This document shows, one piece after another, positions 1 through 9,784 of a stretch of 64,000 nt of DNA (within the stretch, counting starts at the first letter, position 1; each line of letters opens with the position of its first letter). The stretch lies in assembly GCF_004005375.1 (NCBI RefSeq), contig NZ_RZUF01000009.1, forward strand, positions 1-64,000, read 5' to 3'. This DNA is from Rheinheimera sediminis (lineage in GTDB: Bacteria > Pseudomonadota > Gammaproteobacteria > Enterobacterales > Alteromonadaceae). The position numbers and the translations under genes were made by a program. The notes under the pieces are model-generated. The model worked only from the letters and a program-made list of their open reading frames with translations. It was not told the DNA's origin and searched no databases.

Positions 1-37
1 ATTGACACCGAGAGGCTAATGGGTGACCCCAAGCTGT

Positions 38-286
38 TCAGGCCGTGGCTTCAGCTGCTTTGATCATCTGATATAAATCATCTTTTAAGTGCAGACGCTG
101 TAATTTTTGCTGCTCCAGATAATCGTCGCTACAAACTTCTGAGCCTTGCTCAATACGGTGTATTTCGTGGTCAATTTCATGGTAACGGCTGAACAGCACT
201 GCAAAGTGATTGTTGTGTTGCTTTAACTGATGGATCTGTTCTTTGTATTCCGGAAACTCTGAATGTAAATCGTGTTTATCTGGCAT
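38..286 (-). CDS. YdcH-like (DUF465) small protein
   Basis: This 82-residue, charged, fully helical-looking protein has the length and layout of the YdcH/DUF465 family: an N-terminal EFPEYKEQIHQLK stretch followed by a second helix with a HEIDHEIHRIEQ pattern. Family members are small cytoplasmic proteins of unsettled function. No signal peptide or membrane segment is visible. The start at 286 is preceded by a weak GGGGA purine stretch. It lies on the same strand as the large unknown gene downstream of 547, about 260 bases away, with no reason to think the two are functionally linked. The family call rests on recognising the sequence pattern. Confidence 0.75.
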   Translation of the reverse strand: MPDKHDLHSEFPEYKEQIHQLKQHNNHFAVLFSRYHEIDHEIHRIEQGSEVCSDDYLEQQKLQRLHLKDDLYQMIKAAEATA

Positions 287-546
287 GGTTTTTCCCCGTT
301 GGTTGTGTGCGCAGCACTAGTAAAGCCTCTTCCAGTACAAGTACTACAGCTTGATTATGTGTGATTAAATTGTGGCTCTTTGTGCTATACCCCATGCTAC
401 GCCTTTGTTCTGACAGTTTTTTGATCCAACACAAAGTTGATGAGATTGGCAAAAGAAAACTCAGTATTTCAAGCTTCGGCTGACAGAAGGATTTAGCGCA
501 ACTGGCGGGTACTGCGGCATTGCAGCAACACAGTACCCGGTCTGAG

Positions 547-3303
547 TTATTTCAGCAGACTATGCTGCAGGCTAGCCTGTTTTATTTCTAAAACAGTCAC
601 CTGAAGAGGATCAAGCCGGCAGCTGTGGCAAAGTAACCTGGCCAGAGCTGCCATGCGCCAGCTTATGCGGTTTTTGTTTAATGCATCTTTGGTCACTACC
701 CAGCGTGACAATGCTGTGCTCATCTCCTTGCTGATGTGCTGGAGCTGTTGATAGCTCAAGCCTGCTGGAGTCTGAAAACTATGTCTGATTATTTTCAGTT
801 GGTGCAGATATTTTTCCCATCCATCAGCACAACGTGCTACCTCCCAGATTAATTCTTCCTCATCCTTCAGTCGTTTTGCCAGAAATTTAGGCTGAGTATT
901 AGTACCTGCCAGTTTGCGTAATTTGGCAGTGTTTTGTGTCCAGTCTGAGAAGGTTTCATAACACTTGTCGTTTTTCCACCATGGCACTAGCTGGTCAGCG
1001 ACTTCAAACTGAATGGCACAGGCGGTTTCAAATTGTTGTTTTGGGTTTTGCTCCACCAGACTAAACAGTTGATCGGTCGATATCTGCAACGCCAAATTTA
1101 ACGCCACATTGCGCCAGCTGTTATGTTGTCTTACTGAACCTAAATCTAACAATGCCAAGGCTCTTGAATTTAACCCTTGGTTGGCTAAACCTGCAGCGAC
1201 CAGGCTGTTAAAAAACTCTGTTGCATCATCAGCTTTAAGTTTTTCTTCGCTATAGCTGTAATTAAAGGTCAGGCTGCCTTGAGCCCGAGGCGCAGATTGG
1301 GCATCTATCAGTTGTTCTATGCTGGTTAAACTGGCTTCTCGTTGCTCGCCCAGAAACTTAAAGCGGGCACTGATATCAGCAGTGCTTTTGGCTGCGACTA
1401 CATGCCCATACATATCGACCGCAAATACAGCACCGTAACTGACTACTTTGTTCCAGCTTAATTCAAAGCCAAATAAATCAAAGGTTAAGCCTGTAGTTGT
1501 AGCCTGGCTGAATTGTTGTTTAAATAGGTACTCAACCTGATTGATGCTGCCTTCTGCTAGCGCCTCTTTCAGCAATTCTGGTACAGACTTAAGCTGCCCT
1601 ATCAGGCAGGACTTAAATAAAGCCCGGCTTATGGCTGAGCTTTGACTGACAACAAAACTACATAAGGTCTGACTCTGGTTATCTTGTTGTATTGAGGTCA
1701 TAAAACTTAACCCCAACTGGCGTTCGGACGCCTGGGTGATAGCCTCTGCTAAAGCCTGGCGTTTTTGACCATACAAAGTTAACCAGTCTTGGCTGCGCTT
1801 TAAAACTGCTGGCAAAGGTGCGGGTAGAACCACCAGATCCTGCAATTTCAGGCCTGCAGCATCCAGTTTTTCGAACAATTGCGGTTGTCCAATCACCTGC
1901 TGTGCCCACTGTTCGAGTTGTTGTTGCAGGTTGTGCCGAATCTCAGTAGTCAGTTGCTTGAGTTCAGGTGTCAGCAAGGTGGCGAGTTTTTGTTGTAGTT
2001 CGGGCTGAGCTGTCAGTGATGCCACCAGCTTGTCGACCAGTTGAGGTGAATCCGCCTGCCATGGGTCAAAATATTTACTTAATAGATCTGCTATTTGTTG
2101 TTGCAGATAGTTTTGTAGTTCGGCTTGTACTTCGTCAGTCTCAGCTAAATTAAACAGCACACTGCTGAGTTGAACCAAGACCAGATTCTGCGCTGTACTC
2201 AGCCTGGTTTTTACTTTTTCCTGCAACAGCGCATAAGGGTTTGCCAGTTGTTTTAGCTGCTCTAACAATGGCTCTGGGTCTGTTGTTTCGGTCAGTAATT
2301 TTTCGGCCAGCTGTTCAGCACCTGTTACTTTAAGGCTTCCACCCAAAGTTAAACCTGCTTGCTTTTCATGTGCTTTAGTTCTGGTTAATTTTACTTCTAA
2401 TTCTGTTGCATTGAGTTTGGTCAGGATGAGTTCAAAGGCCCCAGACAATAACAAACTACTGCTTAGCGTGGCTGCTACTTTGAGCTGAACTCCGGGAGTA
2501 TGTGCATCAGCACCTGCTTTAGTAAAATTGCGGATCAGCTGCTGACCTATATTGAGTTCAGTTGTTGCTTCAATGCTACCCGTCAGCGTCAGGCATATCC
2601 TTTGTGGTGCGTAAGGTTCACTTAATTGTTGCAGTGCGGCATCAAGATCGGCCCATTTGGGTAAAGTGCTAATCGCTTTGGGCAAAACCTGAATTAGATC
2701 CTCGTGATCCGGTGCGACAAAAAAAAGATCATAACTGGCCTTTTGCTCACTTTTTGCACTGAGGCCCCAACTGCCATTGGCAAGCGGTACTGTGCCTGTA
2801 CCAAAGCTTGTGCTCAACACTCCGTCCAGCCCCAGTCTGACCAAGGCCTGACTGAGGCGGATCTCTAACTGATGATCAGTGGCGGCGTCGGCTTTGTTGT
2901 ACACATCAAGTTCGGCCTGCACTTTAACTTTGCCGTGAAAACTCAAAGGGACAGCGGCGGCTTTAGTGGTGAGAGTTTTGTCTTTGGCCAGCAGTTCAGT
3001 CTGGTATTCCCATTCGGGAGTAAAGTCTTTCAGTGGTTTAGAAAAGTCCAACAGCAGATTCAGTAGTTTGCTTTCGTTTTGTGTCACTAACTCTCTGCTG
3101 AGCAACTGGTAACTGCTTTTGTAGGCTTCTAAGTGCTTTGGCCAATTATTGCTGTCGGCATAAGACAGCAAACGTCTTAAAGCAGTCAATGTAGACGGGT
3201 CGGAATGCTGCTGTTTTTCCGTTTGGATCAGATCATTCAGCGTCAGGGCAAAAAACAGCCATTCCTGACTTTGATCCATAGTGGGCAGAGTATGTTGCAT
3301 CAT
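547..3303 (-). CDS. Large protein of unknown function (918 aa)
   Basis: I do not recognise this protein. The frame is open for 918 codons and starts with two adjacent ATG codons behind a strong AAGGAG, so it is a real gene; Met2 at 3300 is an equally good start by spacing. No signal peptide or membrane span is visible, so it is probably cytoplasmic. The first 100 residues look helical. Residues of about 110-330 alternate polar and hydrophobic residues as in beta sheet (for example LTLTGSIEATTELNIG). About 330-530 is a leucine- and glutamine-rich helical, possibly coiled-coil stretch. About 600-720 is again beta-like, and the C-terminal 200 residues are helical with several Trp and Cys. No nucleotide-binding or protease motif was seen. 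It is divergent from the patatin gene at 3584, across 280 bases. Confidence 0.8.
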   Translation of the reverse strand: MMQHTLPTMDQSQEWLFFALTLNDLIQTEKQQHSDPSTLTALRRLLSYADSNNWPKHLEAYKSSYQLLSRELVTQNESKLLNLLLDFSKPLKDFTPEWEYQTELLAKDKTLTTKAAAVPLSFHGKVKVQAELDVYNKADAATDHQLEIRLSQALVRLGLDGVLSTSFGTGTVPLANGSWGLSAKSEQKASYDLFFVAPDHEDLIQVLPKAISTLPKWADLDAALQQLSEPYAPQRICLTLTGSIEATTELNIGQQLIRNFTKAGADAHTPGVQLKVAATLSSSLLLSGAFELILTKLNATELEVKLTRTKAHEKQAGLTLGGSLKVTGAEQLAEKLLTETTDPEPLLEQLKQLANPYALLQEKVKTRLSTAQNLVLVQLSSVLFNLAETDEVQAELQNYLQQQIADLLSKYFDPWQADSPQLVDKLVASLTAQPELQQKLATLLTPELKQLTTEIRHNLQQQLEQWAQQVIGQPQLFEKLDAAGLKLQDLVVLPAPLPAVLKRSQDWLTLYGQKRQALAEAITQASERQLGLSFMTSIQQDNQSQTLCSFVVSQSSAISRALFKSCLIGQLKSVPELLKEALAEGSINQVEYLFKQQFSQATTTGLTFDLFGFELSWNKVVSYGAVFAVDMYGHVVAAKSTADISARFKFLGEQREASLTSIEQLIDAQSAPRAQGSLTFNYSYSEEKLKADDATEFFNSLVAAGLANQGLNSRALALLDLGSVRQHNSWRNVALNLALQISTDQLFSLVEQNPKQQFETACAIQFEVADQLVPWWKNDKCYETFSDWTQNTAKLRKLAGTNTQPKFLAKRLKDEEELIWEVARCADGWEKYLHQLKIIRHSFQTPAGLSYQQLQHISKEMSTALSRWVVTKDALNKNRISWRMAALARLLCHSCRLDPLQVTVLEIKQASLQHSLLK

Positions 3304-3583
3304 AGGTCTCCTTTTATCAGGTGATAAAATCCCACCAGTTCTCTACAGCAGGCTCTATTGGCTATGAATGGGATTTAAGTTATGAGTGTTGCTCCATGGT
3401 TTGAGCATTGGCTTCGCAGGACGGACTTTACCCGGACAGCTGAGGGCAGCAAGAAAGCTGAATTGAGTCTGTGACGTTTTGATAATTTGTCAAGTTCGGA
3501 ACAATAAAGTAGGTTAATTTGTGGCTTTGTTTGAAAAGCCTGCTTTACTAATTGTTGTCAAAATGTAGACAAGGAGCAAAGTC

Positions 3584-5485
3584 ATGTCAGATCCTCTTGC
3601 TGTTCCCGCCATTCAGCCCCAAGAAACTGAAGCCGTTTTCCAGCTCGGACTTACTATGGCCGGAGCTATTTCTGCCGGCGCTTATACGGCAGGAGTTTTT
3701 GATTGTCTGATCGCCGCTCTGGAGTTGTGGCAGCAAAAACGAGGGCAAGCCAATGTGCCCAAACACAAAGTAGTGATTTCAGTGATATCGGGGGCTTCGG
3801 CTGGCAGCATAGTGGGTGCAGTAGGGGTAGCTGCAACCGCAGACCGTAAAGCCGGGTTACAGCATAAACAAGTGCCGCAGGTTGGGCAGGTTAGTTATAC
3901 CTTACCCATGCTGTATCAGGCCTGGGTTCGTTTGCCTGCATTTTTATCAGAAACGCAGCAGGCGTTGTTAGGCCTTGACGATTTAATGGCTAAAGCTCCT
4001 TTGGTGTCAGTGCTGAATTCAGCTGCATTGGCTGATATTGTTGAGCAGTGTTTTGCCAATTATCAAAAAACTGCCGAGCGTAAAGCTTATTTCAGTTCCT
4101 CGCTGCATTTGTTTTTTACCCACTCTAATTTGCGTGGTGTGGGGTATTCGGTACCTTTTACAGCAGGTGGTCAACTCAAAACGGGTTATGCCATGACAAA
4201 TCATGCCGACCGCACACACTTTGTGGTCACAGACCTTGGCTCTACTAATCTGACTAGTGTATGGGCTGATCCTGATCCTGCTATTCCAATGCAATTGCAA
4301 TGGTTAGAAACTGAAAAAATAACGGCCAAAGATATCCTTGATCCCAGTCAGGACTACAAAACCGGACCCTGGGCCAAATTCGCCGGTGCGGCTTTGGCAT
4401 CCGGCTCCTTTCCTGCCGCCCTGGCTGCCCGTTATGTCAGCGTCAATACCTTAGGCCATTATGTTGCCCGACAGTGGCCTTTGCAGTTTCCAGAGTCGTA
4501 CAGGGCGAAGTATAACTTTCGTTTAATGCCGCTCCTACCATCGCAACTGATTAGTCCGGAAAAACTAGCCACACTTTTTACTGAAAAAAATACCGCCACT
4601 CTGATGAGCGATCCGGTTGCTGCTGTCACTTTGCCTTACACCGCAGTAGACGGTGGGATGTTTAATAACGAACCTTTTGAATTAACGCGTTTTAGTTTGA
4701 TGAAAAATCCGCCAAAACCAAACCCAAGAGATGAAAAGTTTGCCGCTTTAGTCGCCAGGGCTGTCGTGATGATTGACCCTTTCCCGCCGCAGCATGCACA
4801 AGAAGCGAAAGAGACGGCTGATGGTGCGTCCACTGAGCCTTTTGCAGATGCTTTGCTGCTGAAGGTTATAAAGGCGTTAATCCCTGCTTTTCTGAATCAA
4901 TCCAGATGTAAATTTGATGAACTGGTGGCCGCTTATGACGAGCAGGTGTATAGCCGTTATCTGATTTCTCCTTCGCGGAAAAATGCCGCTGGACAAGCTG
5001 AAGAGCATGCTTTGGCGTCAGGTTTAGTCGGCGGTTTTGGTGGCTTTTTAGCAGAAGCTTTTCGCGCTCATGATTATCAGTTGGGGCGGCTGAATTGCTA
5101 TCACTTTTTAAAACATCACTTTAGTTTACCTGCAGATTATGAGGTGGTTCGTCAGGGGTACGCTGAAATCAGCAGAGAGGGGTTTTACACTGATTCAACC
5201 GAAAAAGAACTGCAGATTATCCCCATCTTTAGTGACTTTCCCGAACCCAGGCAGCCGGACTGGCCCTTAGTTGGAGCGACTGAACTCAATGCGCTGGTTG
5301 ATGCTGCGGCAAAACGGGCTGATTTGCTGGTGCCCGCTTTAATAAAGGAGTCAGAACCTAAATTTTTTATGAAACTGGCCGCAACACTCATCTGGAAACT
5401 ATGGGGTAAGAAAAAGTTAAAAACAGCTCTGTATAAGATACTGGAGACAGATCTGAAAGAGAGAACACAGTGGCGATCTTCTTGA
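3584..5485 (+). CDS. Patatin-like phospholipase family protein
   Basis: This 633-residue protein carries the patatin Ser-Asp dyad. A glycine-rich oxyanion segment (GLTMAGAISAGAYTAG) lies near residues 22-37, the nucleophile elbow GASAG is at 70-74 with Ser72, and the VDGG motif carries Asp356. Patatins hydrolyse acyl esters of phospholipids or other lipids. The protein is longer than minimal patatins and matches the large bacterial subgroup with an extra helical C-terminal half. There is no signal peptide. A strong AAGGAG precedes the ATG. The stop at 5483-5485 lies inside the reading frame of an amidohydrolase remnant, so the native C-terminus may have been changed by a deletion. The neighbours do not indicate a pathway, and no nucleotidyltransferase of a CBASS-type defence system is adjacent. 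Confidence 0.85.
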   Translation: MSDPLAVPAIQPQETEAVFQLGLTMAGAISAGAYTAGVFDCLIAALELWQQKRGQANVPKHKVVISVISGASAGSIVGAVGVAATADRKAGLQHKQVPQVGQVSYTLPMLYQAWVRLPAFLSETQQALLGLDDLMAKAPLVSVLNSAALADIVEQCFANYQKTAERKAYFSSSLHLFFTHSNLRGVGYSVPFTAGGQLKTGYAMTNHADRTHFVVTDLGSTNLTSVWADPDPAIPMQLQWLETEKITAKDILDPSQDYKTGPWAKFAGAALASGSFPAALAARYVSVNTLGHYVARQWPLQFPESYRAKYNFRLMPLLPSQLISPEKLATLFTEKNTATLMSDPVAAVTLPYTAVDGGMFNNEPFELTRFSLMKNPPKPNPRDEKFAALVARAVVMIDPFPPQHAQEAKETADGASTEPFADALLLKVIKALIPAFLNQSRCKFDELVAAYDEQVYSRYLISPSRKNAAGQAEEHALASGLVGGFGGFLAEAFRAHDYQLGRLNCYHFLKHHFSLPADYEVVRQGYAEISREGFYTDSTEKELQIIPIFSDFPEPRQPDWPLVGATELNALVDAAAKRADLLVPALIKESEPKFFMKLAATLIWKLWGKKKLKTALYKILETDLKERTQWRSS

Positions 5486-5732
5486 GCAAGCTGGTGTAAA
5501 AATTCTTGCTGGCACCGATACCCCAGACTCTTTTGTCTTTGCAGACTCGGGTTTACCCGACGAGCTGGCGTTGTATCTGCAGGCAGGTTTAAGCCCTTTA
5601 GAAGTGATTCAAACCGCTACTATGAATTCCGCCATTTTTGCTGAAGATCAAGCGAACAGCATCAGGCTGAATCTGAATTTGTTATGGGATGCGCTGATGA
5701 GTGCTCCTATGCGTCAGCAATTTGCGGACTAA
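5457..5732 (+). pseudogene. Amidohydrolase C-terminal remnant
   Basis: In the frame beginning about 5457, just after a stop codon at 5454-5456, the DNA encodes a peptide containing LLEQAGVKILAGTDTP, then GLPDELALYLQAGLSPLEVI and QTATMNSAIF, ending at TAA 5730-5732. This is the C-terminal signature of imidazolonepropionase-like metal-dependent amidohydrolases: GTDTP carries the late metal-binding Asp, followed by the E-AGLSP-EA-ATxNxA helix. The N-terminal 80 percent or more of such an enzyme is absent and there is no usable start. The remnant overlaps the last codons of the patatin gene in another frame, which suggests a deletion joined the two genes. Confidence 0.75.
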
Positions 5733-5762
5733 GCAGGCTCTTTGTATTGAAAGAGCCTGCTT
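5731..5762. terminator. Bidirectional hairpin terminator
   Basis: Perfect 13 bp arms (AAGCAGGCTCTTT and its complement) surround a 6-base loop. The stem ends in A/T tracts on both sides. It sits between the converging amidohydrolase remnant and the chemoreceptor gene, so it can stop transcription from either side. Confidence 0.8.
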
Positions 5763-5772
5763 AATCTGAGGC

Positions 5773-7527
5773 TTAATTCTCAATTCTTGCTAAAAGTGTC
5801 GCGAGTTCCTCGATTTTACTAACAGTTTCTTTCACCAGCTCGTCAATTTCATTACTAGAGCTTCGGGATCTGGAGGCCAGTGAGCGCACTTCGTCTGCGA
5901 CAACGGCAAAACCTCTGCCCATCTCACCGGCTCGCGCAGCTTCTATGGCGGCATTAAGTGCGAGCAGGCTGGTTTGCTCTGAGATGCCATTAATTGTGGT
6001 GATAATTTGACTGATGGTCTGGCTGGCTTGCAATACGGCTTGCATCGCAGTTTGAGTTTCATTCAGCGCTATTTTACGTTCAGTGATATCAACACCAAAC
6101 ATCACGTATTGAGTAATCTCACCTCTGAAGTTTTTTAGCACACAAAATCTGCTATCCAACGCCAGTTGTTTGTTGTCTTTGCCTTTGAAAATGAAGGTGC
6201 GCCCTATATAACCTTGAGTTTGAAGCTCCTGTTTTTCTTCACTACTTAGCGAATTCCAGATCTCAGCTCCCAGCGATGGCAGACTTTGAGCTGGATCCAG
6301 TCTTTGTTGCATCATCTCGTTAATTTTTATCAGCTGACCTTCGGGTGAAAACTCCAGGATCACCAGAGCGCCACTGATAGCATTAAGTTTTTGTGTAAAG
6401 TCCAGCGCCATTTGTTTTACTTCGGTTACGTTCGCCTGCACCGAAATAAAATACTCCAGCTGACCAGTAGCCGAAAAAATAGGGGTAATGGACAAAGATA
6501 TCCAGTAGGGAGTGCCGTCTTTGCTGTAGTTTAGAATTTCGTCGTAAAAGGAGCGTTTATCCCGAATATATTCTCTGATCCGTTGCACTGTATCTGGGTC
6601 TGTGTCTTTACCCTGTAAGACTGAACCAGGTTTTTTACCTCGCATAAAGGCCATATCGTAGCCTGTAAGTCGCTCAAAACCGTTATTCACATAACGGGTC
6701 AGGCCTTGTGCATCTGTAATAACGACAGAGTTATCTGTTTTATTAGCAACCAGTGACAGCATGGCCATTTCTTCGCGTTTTAGCACTTCCTGAGTGACAT
6801 CTTTGACAAAAGCTGTGTAAACGGTCACACCGCCCAGTTTTACTTTACTCAGTGACAATTGGCCCCATAGCACAGCACCATCTTTACGCTCTATTTTAAT
6901 TTCCCGGCTGGTGCCTACTATTTTATCCTGGCCTGTAGTGCGGTTTTTATTCACATAACTATCGTGCTCGGGTTGAATAGCTTTGGGCACTAACATTTTC
7001 ACGTTTTGGCCTATCACCTCATTTGGGTGATACCCCCACAGTTTTTCTGCGGCTTTGTTGTAAAAAGTCACCTCATTGCGTTCGTTGATAACGACCACTG
7101 CGTCCAGAGCCTGAGATAAGGTTTGTTCTATCATCTCGCGGGCATCACGCTCTTTGGTTACATCCTGAACGAAGGCTGTGTAGTGTTTTTTTCCACGAAT
7201 TTCAATTTGTGATAGCGACAGTAAAGCCCAAATACGTACACCATCTTTGCGTTGTAGCTGTACTTCCCGGGAGGTACCGACAATACGGTTGGTGCCTTCA
7301 GTTCTGTGTCTGTTCACATAGCCGTCGTGGCTGCTTCTTATCTCACTGGGAACCAGCAGCGAGACGTTTTGCCCTATCACCTCATCACGCTTATAGCCCC
7401 AGAGCTTTTCAGCAGCCTTATTAAAAAAGGTCACTAAGTTTTTTTCATCAATACTGACAATGGCAATAATTGATTGTTCAAGTGCTTGTTTCTCAGCGCT
7501 TTCTGCAAAAAAGCCAAACATGGGCAA
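5773..7527 (-). CDS. Soluble multi-PAS methyl-accepting chemotaxis protein
   Basis: This 584-residue signalling protein has no membrane segments or HAMP domain. Four PAS domains can be traced. PAS1 (about 10-125) and PAS2 (about 130-250) are close duplicates sharing [12 protein letters not shown] / [12 protein letters not shown] and VGTSRE. PAS3 (about 255-375) has [10 protein letters not shown], and a more divergent PAS4 spans about 380-490. The C-terminus is a shortened chemoreceptor signalling domain. The conserved hairpin tip ([19 protein letters not shown]) lies near 523-541 and is followed by only about 40 residues. There is no CheB/CheR docking pentapeptide. PAS domains of this kind often bind haem, flavin or small ligands, so a cytoplasmic redox or energy sensor talking to CheA/CheW is plausible. 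No che genes are nearby. Confidence 0.9.
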   Translation of the reverse strand: MPMFGFFAESAEKQALEQSIIAIVSIDEKNLVTFFNKAAEKLWGYKRDEVIGQNVSLLVPSEIRSSHDGYVNRHRTEGTNRIVGTSREVQLQRKDGVRIWALLSLSQIEIRGKKHYTAFVQDVTKERDAREMIEQTLSQALDAVVVINERNEVTFYNKAAEKLWGYHPNEVIGQNVKMLVPKAIQPEHDSYVNKNRTTGQDKIVGTSREIKIERKDGAVLWGQLSLSKVKLGGVTVYTAFVKDVTQEVLKREEMAMLSLVANKTDNSVVITDAQGLTRYVNNGFERLTGYDMAFMRGKKPGSVLQGKDTDPDTVQRIREYIRDKRSFYDEILNYSKDGTPYWISLSITPIFSATGQLEYFISVQANVTEVKQMALDFTQKLNAISGALVILEFSPEGQLIKINEMMQQRLDPAQSLPSLGAEIWNSLSSEEKQELQTQGYIGRTFIFKGKDNKQLALDSRFCVLKNFRGEITQYVMFGVDITERKIALNETQTAMQAVLQASQTISQIITTINGISEQTSLLALNAAIEAARAGEMGRGFAVVADEVRSLASRSRSSSNEIDELVKETVSKIEELATLLARIEN

Positions 7528-7806
7528 CTCCGGTTAACAAAAGTTGATTTGAATCTAGTCGCCTGAAGAACGAATTTCCACCAGAAAGCTTTGAAAATGA
7601 ACAATTAAATTTTTTGCCTGGCGGTGATCGAAAAAAAAACAGCTGCTGCGGCGAAAACACTGCAAAATACCTGAATTCCTAGGACTCCTGTATTTGTGAG
7701 TTTGTAAGCCTGAAGAGGCTGTGACAAAGTATCTATGGTTATTTGTCCTGGGCGGGACCTGTGAGTGGGGAGTTTAGACAAAAAGAAAGCGGGCAATACA
7801 GCCCAT

Positions 7807-8181
7807 TTAGCCCATCAGATAACTCGCTTGTCCGGCTTCGCCCGAGGTAAAAAGCCCTGTAACGCCCAGCAATTCGGGATGGGTAGCACTACTGATAATC
7901 ACAAACTGGCTTTTTGCGACGCCCTTTTCAAAAGTGCCATCGTGTTTCAGCGTCAGTTGACAAGGTGCATCGCCAAGCTTGCCGCTAATAAATTCAAAGC
8001 CGTTAAAGCAGGCGTTCCCTGTTGTTTCATAGTTCAACTGGTACTGCACTTCGCTGCTGCCAGTGATATTCCCACTGTAGCTTTGGCTTACCAGCGCTTT
8101 GCTGAGTTTTGCTCCTTGCTCAAAGGATGTGATGACCGACTCTTGCCAGTTGGTTATTTGAAATCTGCCTTTCAATTGCAT
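7807..8181 (-). CDS. DUF3224 domain protein
   Basis: The 124-residue product begins MQLKGRFQITNWQE and contains the pattern of DUF3224: YSGNITGSSEVQYQLNY, then GFEFISGKL, then LKHDGTFEKGVAKSQF and a C-terminal G-L-GLFTSGEAGQASY. These proteins are small beta barrels of unknown function related in fold to allene-oxide-cyclase-like and dirigent barrels. Cys60 and Cys74 are its only cysteines. The gene is divergent from the AraC-family regulator at 8228, with 46 bases between the annotated starts, so the regulator may control it. The function is not known. Confidence 0.8.
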   Translation of the reverse strand: MQLKGRFQITNWQESVITSFEQGAKLSKALVSQSYSGNITGSSEVQYQLNYETTGNACFNGFEFISGKLGDAPCQLTLKHDGTFEKGVAKSQFVIISSATHPELLGVTGLFTSGEAGQASYLMG

Positions 8182-8227
8182 GAGTTGTTTTGCCTTTCTT
8201 GTTTAATGATGCTGATTTCACAGTATC

Positions 8228-9085
8228 ATGCGATTGAAGCTGGGTATTGTAAAAACACGTCATTCCGACGCTTTGCTGTGGGGTAGGGTTTTGCAAAGCA
8301 ATCACAATCCAATCACTGGGGTGCTGCACCAACGCCAAAGCGCTGAACTCTATCAGCTAAGGCATTATCTGCCTGATGCCGCACTGGCCGAATTGATTGA
8401 GCAATTTTGGCTGGTGGATTGGGACTTACGCGGTAAAGCCACTCACATTCAACAAAACTTACCAGACCCGAATTTCCATTTGGTGATTAGCAATGGCACT
8501 GCCTCTCTGCTTGGGCCTGTCAGCAAAAGTTATAGCTATGAGATGCAAGGCAAAGGCCAGATTATTGGCGTTAAGTTTGCGTTGGGCGCATTGACTGAAC
8601 TGTTAAACTTCAAACCTGCCGACTTTATCGATCAGCAGTTGGATGTGCAGCAGCTGTTCGCTATAGATAGTCGTCAGCTATTGTCTGAGTTGTCGATGGC
8701 AAACTCAGATCAGCAACGGGTCGCCATACTGCAATGCTGCTTTAAACCCTTTGCTATTGCGCCCTCTGTACAAGCTGCCAGAGTGCGGCAACTGGTTCAT
8801 CTTATCAAACAGCACTCAGACATCACCAAAGTTGAGTTGCTGTCTGAACGCAGCAATCTTTCGGTGCAGGCCATTCAGCGTTGTTTCCGCCAGTATTTAG
8901 GCATCACCCCGAAGTGGCTGATCCGAAAATATCGGTTGCACCACTGCTTGCTGCTATTGGAGCAACAATCAGTGGAGATTGCCGATCTGGTCGAAGCTTT
9001 GGGTTATACCGATCAGTCGCATTTAATTCGCGATTTTAAACAGTTTTTGGGGGTGACTCCAGCCGCCTATAAGTTAGCTCCCTGA
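8228..9085 (+). CDS. AraC-family transcriptional regulator
   Basis: The C-terminal 95 residues form the double helix-turn-helix of AraC/XylS proteins: LSERSNLSVQAIQRCFRQYL, then KYRLHHCLLLLEQQSVEIAD and the signature ALGYTDQSHLIRDFKQFLGV with TPAAY. The N-terminal half (YLPDAALAELIEQFWLVDWD onward) matches the DUF6597-type sensory domain of AraC regulators that often sit beside small stress or unknown proteins. The start is uncertain. ATG 8228 has no clear ribosome site, while conserved sequence begins near residue 38, so a GTG near 8321 is possible. The divergent DUF3224 gene is the likely target. Confidence 0.85.
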   Translation: MRLKLGIVKTRHSDALLWGRVLQSNHNPITGVLHQRQSAELYQLRHYLPDAALAELIEQFWLVDWDLRGKATHIQQNLPDPNFHLVISNGTASLLGPVSKSYSYEMQGKGQIIGVKFALGALTELLNFKPADFIDQQLDVQQLFAIDSRQLLSELSMANSDQQRVAILQCCFKPFAIAPSVQAARVRQLVHLIKQHSDITKVELLSERSNLSVQAIQRCFRQYLGITPKWLIRKYRLHHCLLLLEQQSVEIADLVEALGYTDQSHLIRDFKQFLGVTPAAYKLAP

Positions 9086-9136
9086 GCTGCAGGCAAAACA
9101 GATAAAATCCTTTACCATAACGGCAGTTTTTACCGG

Positions 9137-9670
9137 ATGAGACACCAAAACGTGATAGGACTAGGGGATCAAAACGCCAGCTTTAGGGTCTATGTAGAAA
9201 ACAGACCCAAAATGCCACAATACCAGCAGTTGTTTGACTGCGAAGCGGTGCAAGCGGGTGATATCGATCTGATATATCAGCACTGCGGCAATGGCTGGCG
9301 CAAGCTGTTTAATGTTTACGCCAAACTGCTATGCGCTTTGGACCCAAAGTTATTTAACTTCCCGACTCAGGCCGCCAGTTGGCAGCAGTATCGTGACCAG
9401 TTTTTGCTGCAACAAGCTTCAGACACAGCGCTGTTATTTGATATGCCGCTGCTCAAGCTTGCCGACAATACTCTTCATTTAATTGCTGGCCGCACCCATG
9501 CCAAACAGCTGATCCAGCAAGGTTTAGCTTGCCAGCTGCATTGGCTGAATGAAGAGTTTGCGATAGACCCCAGCAGCAAAGTACTGGTGACGCCTTATTT
9601 TGATTACCGCCAGCTGAGTAATGAAAAGATTGAGTTTTCGGCCACATTGTTGCGTTCATTGCGAAGCTAA
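9137..9670 (+). CDS. Conserved hypothetical protein, DUF6942-like
   Basis: This 177-residue cytoplasmic protein begins after a short spacer behind the AraC gene, on the same strand. It has a conserved-looking core (YVENRP, QHCGNGWRKLFNVYAKLL, WQQYRDQFLLQ, IAGRTHAK) that I associate, with moderate confidence, with a gammaproteobacterial family of unknown function (DUF6942). No catalytic motif, signal peptide or membrane segment is apparent. The ATG at 9137 has only a weak ribosome site. Its position between a regulator and the SNF2 helicase gives no firm functional hint. Confidence 0.6.
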   Translation: MRHQNVIGLGDQNASFRVYVENRPKMPQYQQLFDCEAVQAGDIDLIYQHCGNGWRKLFNVYAKLLCALDPKLFNFPTQAASWQQYRDQFLLQQASDTALLFDMPLLKLADNTLHLIAGRTHAKQLIQQGLACQLHWLNEEFAIDPSSKVLVTPYFDYRQLSNEKIEFSATLLRSLRS

Positions 9671-9784
9671 CCCGCTAGTTGTTGCCAAAAAGCGCTGAAT
9701 TTTTTCTGGGTAACAGCCCCGTTGCCACGTTATGATGGCGCATCACTTTTTGTCAAAAACTCTCTTTATTCTCAGGACTGTTGT

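Noticed and set aside
547-5485. CBASS-type defence operon with a patatin effector
   Set aside because: No cyclic-nucleotide synthase, the two genes are divergent, and the patatin is of the large non-CapV type.
7605-7796. 63-codon minus-strand frame with a hydrophobic C-terminal stretch
   Set aside because: No ribosome site or family pattern; the C-terminal hydrophobic run alone is weak evidence.
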